DNA of 64,000 nt from Cellvibrionales bacterium UBA4451. GTDB lineage: Bacteria > Pseudomonadota > Gammaproteobacteria > Pseudomonadales > Porticoccaceae. The notes beneath the pieces are model-generated. The model did not search any database, was not told the DNA's origin, and saw only the letters and a program-made list of their open reading frames with translations. Position 1 is the first letter of the stretch. The number at the start of each line of letters is the position of its first letter. The position numbers were made by a program, and so were the translations under genes. Shown in pieces: positions 24,831 through 34,581 of the stretch. The stretch lies in the NCBI GenBank assembly GCA_002390285.1, contig DGPB01000002.1, positions 1-64,000 on the forward strand. Direction: 5' to 3'.

Positions 24831-25655
24831 GTGGCTTGCTATGAGGGACATCTCCGTAAAATGCAGGTGTTGCTGGCAGGACCTGTTGAGTACCAACTGC
24901 CGTTAGATGATCAGTTGGTTCCACTTAATGACTTTCTGGGTCAGGTGATACGTATTACCCATGCCGGAGTTATCCACTGTGCCCATTGTGGTCGCCGCAG
25001 CAATAAAAGCTTTAATCAGGGACATTGCTACCCCTGCTTCACCAAGTTAGCGCAGTGTGATATCTGTATTGTAAGCCCCGAAAAATGTCACTACGACAAA
25101 GGTACCTGTCGGGAGCCAGAATGGGGTGAGCAGCACTGTATGATTGACCATATTGTGTATCTGGCCAACTCTTCTGGTGTCAAAGTCGGGATTACCCGCG
25201 AAAGTCAGTTGCCTACGCGGTGGATCGATCAGGGTGCGGTTCAGGCTCTGCCCATTTTACGGGTTAAGACGCGCCAGCAATCTGGGCTCGCTGAGGATAT
25301 GTTTCGTCAGCATGTGGCGGACAAAACCAACTGGCGAACGATGCTTAAGGGTGATATTGCACCTGTGGATTTACCGGCAACACGTGATGCCTTGTTTAAT
25401 CTTTGTACTGGCGAGATGACACAGCTTGAAGCGCAGTTTGGCCTGCAAGCATTTCAGCGTTTAGATGATGTGGTACCCGTAGACATTGAATATCCCGTGT
25501 TGGAATATCCCGTTAAGGTAACCAGTCATAATATGGATAAGAATCCTCTTGTAGAAGGCACTTTGATGGGTATTAAGGGGCAATACTTGATACTCGACAG
25601 CGGGGTGATCAATATTCGTAAATACACAGCCTACCATGTGGAAGTAGCACTTTAA
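24831..25655 (+). CDS. DUF2797 protein with zinc-binding Cys cluster
   Basis: 274 aa, GTG start directly after yeaC; Met11 (24861) is an alternative start. An N-terminal part is followed by a treble-clef-like Cys cluster (CAHCGRRS, CYPC, CDIC, then CHYDKGTC at about 48-93), and then 'DHIVYLANSSGVKVGITRES', which resembles the strand-turn of a GIY-YIG-like fold ('YLA..SG.KVGITR'). The function of DUF2797 is not established. Its stop overlaps the pepN ATG, so the two are coupled. Confidence 0.85.
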   Translation: MACYEGHLRKMQVLLAGPVEYQLPLDDQLVPLNDFLGQVIRITHAGVIHCAHCGRRSNKSFNQGHCYPCFTKLAQCDICIVSPEKCHYDKGTCREPEWGEQHCMIDHIVYLANSSGVKVGITRESQLPTRWIDQGAVQALPILRVKTRQQSGLAEDMFRQHVADKTNWRTMLKGDIAPVDLPATRDALFNLCTGEMTQLEAQFGLQAFQRLDDVVPVDIEYPVLEYPVKVTSHNMDKNPLVEGTLMGIKGQYLILDSGVINIRKYTAYHVEVAL

Positions 25656-28300
25656 TGATGGCCATGAAAGACGCCCAGCCGGGCACAATACATTTAAAGG
25701 ATTACGAAGCACCGAGATATCTAATTGATAAAACGGTACTTCGTGTAGACATCACCGACAACGATGCCAGTGTTCATACCACATTGAGCATGCGCCGTAA
25801 TCCGGACAGCGCCTATCAAGGTCAGTCACTGGAACTCTATGGCCAGCAGCTTACGTTGAAATCAGTCTCAATCGACGGACGTGCTTTGACCATCGATGAG
25901 TACAGCATGACCTCCGAGGATTTGTTGATCCATCAGGTGCCAGACCAGTTTGAATTGGTATCCGACGTGGTTATTCACCCTAAAAAAAATACCTCGCTTG
26001 AGGGGTTGTTCAAGTCTCGCACCATGTACTGTACCCAATGTGAGGCAGAGGGTTTTCGTAAAATCACTTATTACCTAGATCGCCCCGACGTGATGTCGGA
26101 GTTCACCACGACGATCATTGCCGATAAAGCCAGCTGCCCAGTATTACTGTCCAATGGCAATCTGGTGGATTATGGTGAGTTGGAGGATGATCGTCACTGG
26201 GCGACCTGGCATGATCCATTCCGAAAACCATCGTATCTGTTTGCCATGGTGGCGGGAGATTTGGCGGTCGCCGAAGACAGTTTTGTTACTTGCAGTGGAC
26301 GAAAGATTGATCTTCGTGTGTACGTAGAGCCGAAGGATATTCAGAAGTGTGGTCACGCTATTCAATCCTTGAAACATGCCATGGCTTGGGATGAGGCGAT
26401 CTATGGTCGAGAATATGATCTGGACCTCTACATGATTGTAGCTGTGGACGATTTCAATATGGGGGCCATGGAGAACAAAGGTCTCAATATTTTTAATACC
26501 TCCTGTGTCTTGGCCCATCCGGAAACCACGACTGATGATGGGTTTAAGCGCGTAGAAGCCGTGGTCGCCCATGAATATTTCCATAATTGGTCGGGTAACA
26601 GGGTGACGTGCCGTGACTGGTTTCAGTTAAGCCTTAAAGAAGGTTTTACCGTATTCCGCGATGCTGAATTTTCCGCAGATAGGGGGTCGCGAACGGTTAA
26701 GCGGGTAGAGGATGTCAATCTGTTAAGAACGGTACAGTTTTCGGAGGATGCAGGGCCCACGGCCCACCCGGTGCAGCCGGCGGCCTATATGGAAATCTCC
26801 AATTTTTATACGGTGACGATCTATGAGAAGGGTGCCGAAGTAGTTCGGATGATCCAGACGTTACTTGGACCAGAATTATTTCGCCAAGGTTCAGACCTCT
26901 ACTTTGAGAGGCACGATGGGCAGGCCGTGACTATTGAAGATTTCGTGGCGGCAATGGCCGATGTTAGCGGACGGGATTTTAGTCAGTTTATGAACTGGTA
27001 TCGTCAGTCTGGCACGCCGAGACTGACTGTTCAGAGCGAATACGATGCTGAGCAGCAACGATACAGCTTACATTTCGAGCAAAGCCAACCGGCCAAATCG
27101 ATTGGTGACAGCCCACAGCCCTTTCATATTCCAGTAAAGCTGGGATTGGTGAGCGATCAGGGTGACCTGGCTCTCTCTCCTTCTGGCGAAACTTGCCAAG
27201 TGGTAGAAATCACTGAATCAACACAAACTGTTATTTTTGAAGGTATTGGTAAGCGACCAGTGCCCTCATTGCTAAGAGGGTTTTCTGCACCCGTTAAGCT
27301 GGACTACCACTATAGCTCGGATGAGCTGGGTTTTTTAATGTCCCATGACAGCGATGGTTTCAATCGTTGGAACGCAGGTCAGCAACTGGCGATACAGGTT
27401 ATGCAGGGGCTGATGAGGGATTACCGAGACGGTAAATCACTGGCCATCGATTCATGTCTAAAAGAGGCATTTTCTAAAGTACTCGTGGAGCCAGCGTCCG
27501 ATCAGGCCATGCAGGCATTGATTCTGACAATGCCGTCAGAGTCGTTGTTAGCTGAGCTTTCTGATGTCATTGATGTCGAGGCCATTCATTACGTGCGGCA
27601 GTTTATGTGCCGTGAACTTGGTTTGGCGTTAGCTGATCACTGGCGAGCCATTTATCAAGCCAATCAACAGCAGGGTAGTTATGCCCATAACGCAGGAGAG
27701 GTTGCACGACGCAGTTTGAAAAACCTTGCCCTTCGATATCTGTGCAATGCCGAAACAGACGATTCTTTGGTGTTGGTTCAATCTCAGCTATCACAAGCCG
27801 ATAATATGACGGATCGTTTGTCGGCCTTGGCAACGCTGGTCAATGATCCTCGAGATGATGCCATTGGCCTAGCTGAGAGATCGTTGGAACAGTTCTATCA
27901 GGATTGGCGCCACGAACCACTGGTTCTCAACCAATGGTTTCAGGTTCAGTCCGCCTGCTCCTTGCCAGAGGGTTTGAATAGAGTGAAGCAGTTGATGACA
28001 CACCCAGCCTTTGATCTGAACAACCCCAACAAAGTGCGCTCGGTCATCGGTGTCTTCTGTAACAGCAACCCCGTTAATTTTCATCGCGAAGATGGTGCTG
28101 GTTATCAATTTCTTGCAGAAAATGTGATCACGCTGGACAAGCTTAATCCACAAATAGCTGCCAGGTTACTCACACCACTGACAAAATGGCGTCGTTATAA
28201 GGGTGATAGCGGTGAGTTAATGCGCCAGCAGTTGGCTCGCGTGATGGCCACCCAGGAACTGTCCCGAGATACGTATGAAATTGCTTCAAAAAGTCTGTAG
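25655..28300 (+). CDS. pepN: Aminopeptidase N (M1 family)
   Basis: 881 aa zinc aminopeptidase (E. coli 870) that degrades cytosolic peptides. Substrate-binding GAMEN at residues 270-274, zinc site HEYFH at 306-310 with third ligand E329 ('SLKEGFTVFRD'), the M1 signature 'GNRVTCRDWFQ', and a long C-terminal helical domain. The start may be Met1, Met2 or Met4. The gene overlaps the DUF2797 stop and ends 154 nt before a terminator. Confidence 0.96.
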   Translation: MMAMKDAQPGTIHLKDYEAPRYLIDKTVLRVDITDNDASVHTTLSMRRNPDSAYQGQSLELYGQQLTLKSVSIDGRALTIDEYSMTSEDLLIHQVPDQFELVSDVVIHPKKNTSLEGLFKSRTMYCTQCEAEGFRKITYYLDRPDVMSEFTTTIIADKASCPVLLSNGNLVDYGELEDDRHWATWHDPFRKPSYLFAMVAGDLAVAEDSFVTCSGRKIDLRVYVEPKDIQKCGHAIQSLKHAMAWDEAIYGREYDLDLYMIVAVDDFNMGAMENKGLNIFNTSCVLAHPETTTDDGFKRVEAVVAHEYFHNWSGNRVTCRDWFQLSLKEGFTVFRDAEFSADRGSRTVKRVEDVNLLRTVQFSEDAGPTAHPVQPAAYMEISNFYTVTIYEKGAEVVRMIQTLLGPELFRQGSDLYFERHDGQAVTIEDFVAAMADVSGRDFSQFMNWYRQSGTPRLTVQSEYDAEQQRYSLHFEQSQPAKSIGDSPQPFHIPVKLGLVSDQGDLALSPSGETCQVVEITESTQTVIFEGIGKRPVPSLLRGFSAPVKLDYHYSSDELGFLMSHDSDGFNRWNAGQQLAIQVMQGLMRDYRDGKSLAIDSCLKEAFSKVLVEPASDQAMQALILTMPSESLLAELSDVIDVEAIHYVRQFMCRELGLALADHWRAIYQANQQQGSYAHNAGEVARRSLKNLALRYLCNAETDDSLVLVQSQLSQADNMTDRLSALATLVNDPRDDAIGLAERSLEQFYQDWRHEPLVLNQWFQVQSACSLPEGLNRVKQLMTHPAFDLNNPNKVRSVIGVFCNSNPVNFHREDGAGYQFLAENVITLDKLNPQIAARLLTPLTKWRRYKGDSGELMRQQLARVMATQELSRDTYEIASKSL

Positions 28301-28454
28301 ATCGGAGCAGATAGAGATTGCTTGATCACCATCAAGGTGGGAGTGTCAGGAAATGTAGACAATGGCGTCATCAAGGCATTAATACAGTGTGTTGATGAAC
28401 AGAGTGACATTTTACCCTTCTATCTCAAGGGTTTTTATCTTTTAGGGATTTTCA

Positions 28455-28481
28455 GGAGAGCCAATGGCTCTCCTTTTTTTT
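28455..28481 (+). terminator. Terminator downstream of pepN
   Basis: GGAGAGCC (28455-28462) pairs with GGCTCTCC (28466-28473), loop AAT, followed by eight T. Confidence 0.9.
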
Positions 28482-28534
28482 GCCTGAATTTTGCGGGTTT
28501 ATTTGACAGAAATTTTAGGAATAAAGAGTAGATG

Positions 28535-29356
28535 TTATAACAGCTCAACGGTTTTCTTTGTTGCGGTAGTAGACTTATTACGACCCTTTATACCACCGGA
28601 GATATGCTCATGAAGTTCTATAAACTTTATGGTTAAAGGGTGGCTAGGTGCGAAATAAATCAGTGGTTTACACACTTGGTGAGACTCTCGCATTTTGATG
28701 GATGAATTGAGATAAACCGGTAATAACGGTTGTTTCTCTGCTTGTAGCTCTTCGACAATACGCTTGGGTAGGTTGGCTCGTGGCTGGAATTGATTGACGA
28801 TAATTCCCTCCACTACCAAGTTTTCATTATGGTCTTCGCGCATCTCTTCAATGACACCGAGGATGTTGTAGAGTGCTTGGCGAGAAAAGGCATCACAGTC
28901 AAATGGTATCAGTACTCGGTCAGCACCAATGAGTGCTGACATGGTGTAAAAATTAAGAGCGGGTGCGGTATCAATATAAATATGATCGAATTCATTATCG
29001 AGTTTATTCAGTAGATCGCGGAGTTTATAAACCTTGTGGCGTGATTCGAGCTTCTGTTCAATAGACTCTAGCTCTGAATCAGAGGCAATCACCGAGAGAT
29101 TCTCAAATGGGGTTGCAGTGACAAATTCCTGAGGTTTTTTTGGGGTCAGATTAAAGGACAGTGTTTGCGAAAAGTAGTCAGCAACGGTATTCGTCGGCTT
29201 GGCATCGTTCCCTAATAGATAATGTGTAGAGTTTCCTTGTGGATCAAGGTCAATGACCAGTGTTTTAAAGCCATGCTTCGCACTGATAGCGGCAAGGTTA
29301 CAGGTGATACTAGACTTTCCTACGCCACCTTTTTGATTGAAAACCACTCGACGCAT
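28535..29356 (-). CDS. Orphan ParA-type ATPase
   Basis: 273 aa. Deviant Walker A 'FNQKGGVGKSSITCNLA' at the N-terminus, 'VIDLDPQGNSTHYLLG' (Walker A' region) and 'YIDTAPALNFYTMSAL' (Walker B). The Lys-rich tail (IKGRNKSTTATKKT) could bind DNA non-specifically. No ParB gene or parS-like site is nearby, so it is not the chromosomal parAB; a role in placing a protein complex or pole-related cargo is possible. It converges with pepN and follows the Bat operon on the same strand. Confidence 0.85.
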   Translation of the reverse strand: MRRVVFNQKGGVGKSSITCNLAAISAKHGFKTLVIDLDPQGNSTHYLLGNDAKPTNTVADYFSQTLSFNLTPKKPQEFVTATPFENLSVIASDSELESIEQKLESRHKVYKLRDLLNKLDNEFDHIYIDTAPALNFYTMSALIGADRVLIPFDCDAFSRQALYNILGVIEEMREDHNENLVVEGIIVNQFQPRANLPKRIVEELQAEKQPLLPVYLNSSIKMRESHQVCKPLIYFAPSHPLTIKFIELHEHISGGIKGRNKSTTATKKTVELL

Positions 29357-29399
29357 AGCTTAATTCCTTGAATGACAGGCGGAAAACCTGTGAGCCTAA

Positions 29400-29419
29400 C
29401 TGCCTTCGGAAGAAGGCAG
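29400..29419. repeat. 8-bp hairpin between batD and parA
   Basis: CTGCCTTC, loop GGAA, GAAGGCAG. Two copies of AATGACAGGCG flank it (29371-29381 and 29442-29452). With no T-run on the minus strand, it is a possible weak terminator or control site for parA. Confidence 0.4.
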
Positions 29420-29488
29420 CGGTTATTCTACGGGATGTCCTAATGACAGGCGAGCATTGCTGCCCAGCACAACACGTGGATATTCATG

Positions 29489-31195
29489 TTAACCATCGAT
29501 ATAGAGGGGTTGCAGGTGATTTCCCTTGGACGGTTTTTCTGATTTAGGCCGCTTTCGTATGATCTTCAGGCGATCTAATAATGGTTCAAAATCAATTTTA
29601 GCAGAGGTGTCCGGGCTGTACAGTGCTCGATCCAAAGCGAGTAATTCGCCGGTTAATAGTGGGTCATCGGCAACGAGAGCAAGGTCGTCAAGGGTAACTA
29701 GCGGGCGATCCCATAGAACCCCGCCCCAGACTAACAGCGCCTCACGGAAGGTGCGTAGATCACTATTTTTAGCCTGCTGCTTGAGCTTGTTGAATAACGT
29801 TGTTTCTTTCAACTCAGGGGGTTTTTGAGGTGATGTAACCACAGCTCGAGTGTTTTTGCGGGCGGCCTGCCAGAGTATAAACAGAACGATAACCGCTCCC
29901 AGCAGGAGCAGGTTGCTGATGAGAAGTAGCCAGAAGACTAGGTTCGAGCGTAGTTTTGTCTCTACGGTTACTTCAGTAGTACTAGGAGTTGCTGCCACAG
30001 GCTCCGTTGCAGATATTGTATTTTCTGCTGGTGTGATGGATAGCGTCTGTCCTTCTAAAACTGTTTCTCGTAATTGATTAGTAGCAGTATCCCACCATTG
30101 AACAGTGATAGCCGGTAAGGAAATACTGCCACCTCGAGAGGGCACAATGGCTATAGACTCTGACCGAGTACCCATAACGCCATTAGGGCTTACATCGTTA
30201 TTTAGTTGCGGCTGATCTGGATAAACTTTGAATCCATCACCAGCATTGATCTTCAGGGGAGGGAGTTGCGTCGCGGTTAGCCCTTGGGCACTGAGGTGGA
30301 TAGTACGAGTGATGGGTTCACCTGCAATCAGTTCATCCAGCGGCCGACTCCATCGTTCGCTAAGGCTCACCGCAGTAGTAGGAAGCCATTCTGCAGAACC
30401 ATACGTTGTTGGGCGTGGATTGATGGTGACTTTTTCCTCATCAGAGAGCAGAAAAGTTCGCTTACCCCCGCGGGAGAAAAATGAGTTTGAGTAAGGATCG
30501 CGTCTGTCGGGGATCACCGTATTGAATCGCACTGCTGGAATAGTGAGTTCGCCACTGGTTTCCGGAAAAAGGGCATATTTTAACTCTATGATTAGATGAT
30601 TGATGCCATTGATCCGTTTTTGGTATTGATTCTCCGACACCTTCATGACGGAAGCATTTTTTACCATCAGCTCTTCACTTGAAATACTCTGAAGATTGGT
30701 TGAAGAAATGAGACGCAGGGTTAACAGTAATTGTTCCTGTACATAAGCCGAGGATTTGTCCAGCTCGGTTTCAACAAATATGGGTTGGTTGCTGGTGCTG
30801 GTGCTGGTGCTGGTCTGGGGTTGGTCTTCTATCTGAAGGGAGATAGGATTGCTGGCCACACCTTTGAAGCTCAATGAAGGAATCACCAGTTCCCCCATTC
30901 TGCGGGGCAGCAGCTCTAAATGCCACTCGGTGAGGGAGGTGGAGCTACCATTTATCATCGAAAATTTGCTCTTCTGACTTTGGGATAACACGTCGAAGTC
31001 GTCATTGAGTGGGGTGAAATCAGGCTCACTGGTAGTTTGACCATCAAACGTCACAAGAAGCGCTAGCGTTTCACCTTTACCTAGCTGGGTGCGATCTACA
31101 GCGGCTGTTAAAGCGTCAGCATGAACTATCGAACTAGTCAGCAAAAAAAATGCTGCCAAGAGGGTGCGTATTGTGGTGCGGTAGGGGATTGTCAT
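29489..31195 (-). CDS. BatD-like protein
   Basis: About 568 aa from Met at 31195; an upstream in-frame Met at 31219 adds 8 residues that overlap batB/C. A signal peptide is visible (TIRTLLAAFFLLTSSIVHAD), then beta-sandwich repeats typical of BatD (DFDVLSQSQKSKF, LELLPRRMGELVIPSLSFKG), a single TM near residue 420-445 (LVFWLLLISNLLLLGAVIVL) and a cytosolic tail. Bat proteins are implicated in aerotolerance and envelope stress. A Ser-Thr repeat (TSTSTSTS, about 130-137) comes from an in-frame hexanucleotide repeat. Last gene of the Bat operon. Confidence 0.85.
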   Translation of the reverse strand: MTIPYRTTIRTLLAAFFLLTSSIVHADALTAAVDRTQLGKGETLALLVTFDGQTTSEPDFTPLNDDFDVLSQSQKSKFSMINGSSTSLTEWHLELLPRRMGELVIPSLSFKGVASNPISLQIEDQPQTSTSTSTSNQPIFVETELDKSSAYVQEQLLLTLRLISSTNLQSISSEELMVKNASVMKVSENQYQKRINGINHLIIELKYALFPETSGELTIPAVRFNTVIPDRRDPYSNSFFSRGGKRTFLLSDEEKVTINPRPTTYGSAEWLPTTAVSLSERWSRPLDELIAGEPITRTIHLSAQGLTATQLPPLKINAGDGFKVYPDQPQLNNDVSPNGVMGTRSESIAIVPSRGGSISLPAITVQWWDTATNQLRETVLEGQTLSITPAENTISATEPVAATPSTTEVTVETKLRSNLVFWLLLISNLLLLGAVIVLFILWQAARKNTRAVVTSPQKPPELKETTLFNKLKQQAKNSDLRTFREALLVWGGVLWDRPLVTLDDLALVADDPLLTGELLALDRALYSPDTSAKIDFEPLLDRLKIIRKRPKSEKPSKGNHLQPLYIDG

Positions 31196-31202
31196 GGGTT
31201 GC

Positions 31203-33074
31203 TTACCATCGCTCTTCATCGTGGTCAGAGGTTGTGTTTATACCTCGACGCCGCTCATAGTTACGTTTTTTGGATTCGTAGCGGAATTTTTCCCGTAATA
31301 GACCACCGGGATCATCAGGGATACGTCGTAGCCACTGCTCCATGGCCTGTTTTTCCTCATCAGACATGTTTAGCGATGCTGTCTCTACGGGGGTGCCCTG
31401 TTTAGCAGACGGCTCTTCTTCGTTAGGCTGTTGAGGGTTGTTTTGCTCTTTGTTTTGTTCTGACTTTTCCTTAGGCTTTTGTTCATCCTGATTTTGTGAT
31501 GAGTCATCACTGGGTGATGGTTTGTCTTCGGGGTTTTGGACGTCATTTGATGGATTATCATCTGATGGCGAAGATTGATTCTGTTGGCTATCGTTCTGAC
31601 CGCTATTTTGCTGGTCGCTTTTCTGTTGATCCTGTTGATCCTGTTGATCTTGAGATGAGTCACTATCCTGGGGGTCTTGTTGTGGCTCTTGTTGCTGCTG
31701 TTGAAGTAACTGTTCTACGAGTTCTTTGTTAAAGAGAGCGTCTTCACTTTCTGGTGAGAGTGATAATGCTTGATCGTAACCCTTAATGGCCTCTTCAAGT
31801 TTACCTGCTTGGGCTAAGGCATTACCTCGGTTGTAATGGTCTGTTGCCGTATTGTCGTTATAGAGTTGTTCGGCGGTCTCAAAGTCGCCATTACGATAGG
31901 CTGCTGATGCTTTCCATTGAGGGTCTTGAAAGCGTTCTTGCGCCTTTTCCGTATTGCCCTCTATCATTGCCTTGGCAGCCTGTTGATCAGGAGTGGACCA
32001 AAGATCGTCCCAGCCAAAGGCATAAGATGTTTGTGGCGCAGCAATAAATGGCGCTATGAGTAAACAGGCTATCAGGCCGCGTCGAAAGGCGAGCAGCAGA
32101 ATGAATAGCAAGGGCAGCACGGCCCAGTAACCTTGATCATTCCACGTATCAAAAGTGCGCTCTAATTGTTTTCCCGGCGTATCAGTTTGGACACTGAAGC
32201 CATCTGACAGGTACTTAATGTCGGTGTCATCGGCGGTGAGGTTACTGTAGCGTCCACCGTGACGATTGGTCATTTTTTTCAGGCTGGAAGGGTTTAATCG
32301 CTGGATGACAATGCTGCCATTATTGTCCTTGGCAAAACCACCGTCACCCAATGGGATGGGCGCGCCGTCCTCGGTGCCGACACCCAAAATGGAAAGACGA
32401 AAATCACCCATGTTACGTATTGTTTCATTGAGGCTGTCATGTGCATATTTATGGATGCCATCGGTGACCAGTAATAAATCCCCTTGAATTAGACCTGCGT
32501 TAAACACCAGTTCAATAGACTGCTCTATCGCTGCTTCTATATTACTGCCTCGCTCAGGCATGATGTTGGGGTCCAGTGCAGGAACGAGTGCCGCTATAGT
32601 GTTAGCGTCATCGGTCAGCGGGCTGACCACAAAAGCATCTGCCGCATAGGTTACCAACGCAGTGGTGCCTTCATTGCGTTGTTGTAGCAGGTCTATTAGT
32701 TTTAACCGAGCTCTGGTGAGCCTGTTGGGTTTAAGATCTTGTGACAGCATGGACGGTGACAGATCAAACAGTACAACGAGCGCACTTTCCTGTTTGTGAA
32801 CAGGTAGTGGTGTTTGTTCCCATGTGGGGCCTGCCATTCCTAGGGCACCGAGTAGCCACCCGATCAGTGCCAGCAATGGCAGGGCTCTTCGCTGCTTTAC
32901 TGGGATACGATCCAGCAGCAGGGGAAGCAGCTCTGCTGAAATAACCTGTTCCCAGCTGCCGGAGTTATTTTGGTGGCGATAAAGCCATCCACAGGCCCCC
33001 AGTGCAGGAAAAATGGCAAGAAGCCACAGGGGCCGTAAAAAGTGAAATTCAGACAAAGCAGCTAACCAATCCAT
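31203..33074 (-). CDS. BatB-BatC fusion: VWA domain plus TPR and Gln/Asp-rich tail
   Basis: 623 aa. Two N-terminal TM segments (about 13-30, 62-82), then a VWA domain with MIDAS 'LFDLSPSMLSQDL' (DxSxS) and 'LLLVTDGIHKYAHD', a TM near 313-350, two or three TPR-like units (AAYRNGDFETAEQLYNDN, HYNRGNALAQAGKLEEAIKG) and a low-complexity Gln/Asp/Ser/Lys tail (about 455-560). In many bacteria BatB and BatC are separate; here they are one chain. It overlaps batA by 1 nt at its start. Likely an inner-membrane scaffold working with MoxR. Confidence 0.85.
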   Translation of the reverse strand: MDWLAALSEFHFLRPLWLLAIFPALGACGWLYRHQNNSGSWEQVISAELLPLLLDRIPVKQRRALPLLALIGWLLGALGMAGPTWEQTPLPVHKQESALVVLFDLSPSMLSQDLKPNRLTRARLKLIDLLQQRNEGTTALVTYAADAFVVSPLTDDANTIAALVPALDPNIMPERGSNIEAAIEQSIELVFNAGLIQGDLLLVTDGIHKYAHDSLNETIRNMGDFRLSILGVGTEDGAPIPLGDGGFAKDNNGSIVIQRLNPSSLKKMTNRHGGRYSNLTADDTDIKYLSDGFSVQTDTPGKQLERTFDTWNDQGYWAVLPLLFILLLAFRRGLIACLLIAPFIAAPQTSYAFGWDDLWSTPDQQAAKAMIEGNTEKAQERFQDPQWKASAAYRNGDFETAEQLYNDNTATDHYNRGNALAQAGKLEEAIKGYDQALSLSPESEDALFNKELVEQLLQQQQQEPQQDPQDSDSSQDQQDQQDQQKSDQQNSGQNDSQQNQSSPSDDNPSNDVQNPEDKPSPSDDSSQNQDEQKPKEKSEQNKEQNNPQQPNEEEPSAKQGTPVETASLNMSDEEKQAMEQWLRRIPDDPGGLLREKFRYESKKRNYERRRGINTTSDHDEERW

Positions 33075-34063
33075 TAGTCTTGGCCTCCGCGGTTCGCCAT
33101 AGGTACCAGCAACAGGCTACAGAGTAAGGCTAGCCCAAGAGGCCAGTAGAACAGCGCTCGAGTGGGACGTACTGTTTCGGCTTCCTGATCAATGGGTTCT
33201 AGCTGATCGAGCTGTAGGTAGATAGATTCCAATTCCTCAGGATTTCTTGCTCGAAAATACAACCCCCCTGTTTTGTCGGCAATAGCAGTGAGCGTCGTTT
33301 CATCTAAATCCCGTGACGGATTAACACGCGTATTTCGAAAGAAGCCGCGCTGAACCATGACCTCAGCTCCAATGCCAATGGTATAGATAGTTATACCCTC
33401 TCGGGCAGCAATGTCAGCAGCCTCTAGAGGCTGAGCTTCACCGGCAGAATTTGCACCGTCCGTTAGTAAGATGAGGACTCGGTGATTCTCTGGGCGCTGT
33501 TTTAAACGCTTAATGGCGAGACCAATGGCATCACCGATCGCTGTTTTTTCCCCCGCAAATCCTATTTGAGCTTCACCAAGAAGCGTGTTCATGGTTTTTC
33601 GATCAAAGGTGAGCGGTGTTTGCAGATAGGGACGGGTGCCAAACAGAATCAGACCGAGGCGGTCGCCCTGGCGTCGCTCCACGAAATCGGTAACTACATA
33701 TTTAACAGTGGTTAGCCTATCCACTGAGTCACCATTTATGGTCATGTCTGTTTCTTTCATGCTGCCTGAAATATCGACCGCCAGTAACAGATCCCGACCA
33801 TTACTGGGTAGGGCAATAGGGTCTCCAATCCAGGTAGGGCGTGCTGATGCCAGAAGTGTCGCTACCCAGGCAAGTGTCAGTAGTACTAATACCAGCCAGT
33901 GCCAGTGGCTACTCAGTGTTGAGTTCGTCGATTGGGCCGCCAGGTCTGAGTAGAGAGATGATTTCAGTGCGGGTGCTGTCGTATCAGCCTTGCTCCGCCA
34001 TAACCGATAGATAAGGGGTAAGGGGAGTAACAGCATGATCCATGGCCATTGAAAGGTCAGCAT
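33074..34063 (-). CDS. BatA: membrane VWA-domain protein
   Basis: 329 aa. TM segments at about 7-20, 55-72 and 304-322 enclose a VWA domain whose MIDAS motif 'LLAVDISGSMKETDM' (DxSGS) and 'RVLILLTDGANSAGEAQ' are complete. VWA proteins of this type act as partners of MoxR AAA+ ATPases in complex assembly or stress tolerance. Its start overlaps the upstream DUF4381 gene by 7 nt and its end overlaps batB/C. Confidence 0.88.
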   Translation of the reverse strand: MLTFQWPWIMLLLPLPLIYRLWRSKADTTAPALKSSLYSDLAAQSTNSTLSSHWHWLVLVLLTLAWVATLLASARPTWIGDPIALPSNGRDLLLAVDISGSMKETDMTINGDSVDRLTTVKYVVTDFVERRQGDRLGLILFGTRPYLQTPLTFDRKTMNTLLGEAQIGFAGEKTAIGDAIGLAIKRLKQRPENHRVLILLTDGANSAGEAQPLEAADIAAREGITIYTIGIGAEVMVQRGFFRNTRVNPSRDLDETTLTAIADKTGGLYFRARNPEELESIYLQLDQLEPIDQEAETVRPTRALFYWPLGLALLCSLLLVPMANRGGQD

Positions 34064-34581
34064 GACGGGGCTTTCCTTCGATGTTTTTTAAGCCATTTCC
34101 TCGTGGTTTCATCTAACTCTTGAAGCAATGATGGCGGTATTTCTGGATTTTCCTGATAAGGAAGATCACCCAGTCGTTGCTGTAAGTTCTCATTAAAAAC
34201 CGGGTTCGCGCAACATTGATTAAGGCGAGACAGCATTGAGGGTGTTGGTTCAGATTCCAATGAGAGCTGGGGATAGGCCGTTTTCGCGGTTCGACGTAAC
34301 AATCCCAGGATTTCCTGGCAATGGCGGAGCCTGTCATTTATGAAGGATGTTTTTAGTTGATCCAGACTACGAAGTGCTTCAGTACGGTAGCAGTTATAGG
34401 CGCGTTGGTTCAGAAACCACCGTAGACCATAGATGATTGCAGCGCCCAACAGGGCAACCAGTAGCCACCACCCGATTGCGGGTGGCCACCAGGAAATAGG
34501 GTCTGGCAGGTGAATATCACGCAATTGTGCCAATGGATCTTGAATGCTAACGTCTTGGCTATTCGTGTCTAGAGCACTCAT
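34057..34581 (-). CDS. DUF4381 membrane protein of the Bat operon
   Basis: 174 aa. One TM segment near residues 34-60 (AIGWWLLVALLGAAIIYGLR) preceded by 'DIHLPDPISWWPPAIGWW', the DUF4381 signature; the rest is cytosolic and helical. Always found with MoxR/DUF58/VWA genes, function unknown. Overlaps its neighbours by 4 and 7 nt. Confidence 0.85.
   Translation of the reverse strand: MSALDTNSQDVSIQDPLAQLRDIHLPDPISWWPPAIGWWLLVALLGAAIIYGLRWFLNQRAYNCYRTEALRSLDQLKTSFINDRLRHCQEILGLLRRTAKTAYPQLSLESEPTPSMLSRLNQCCANPVFNENLQQRLGDLPYQENPEIPPSLLQELDETTRKWLKKHRRKAPSC

Noticed and set aside
28535..29356. ParA as part of a plasmid-type or chromosomal partition locus
   Set aside because: No ParB, no parS repeats, and housekeeping genes on both sides.
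31385..31732. ORFs on both strands across the batB/C tail region
   Set aside because: They are shadows of the Gln/Asp-rich repeat coding of batB/C.
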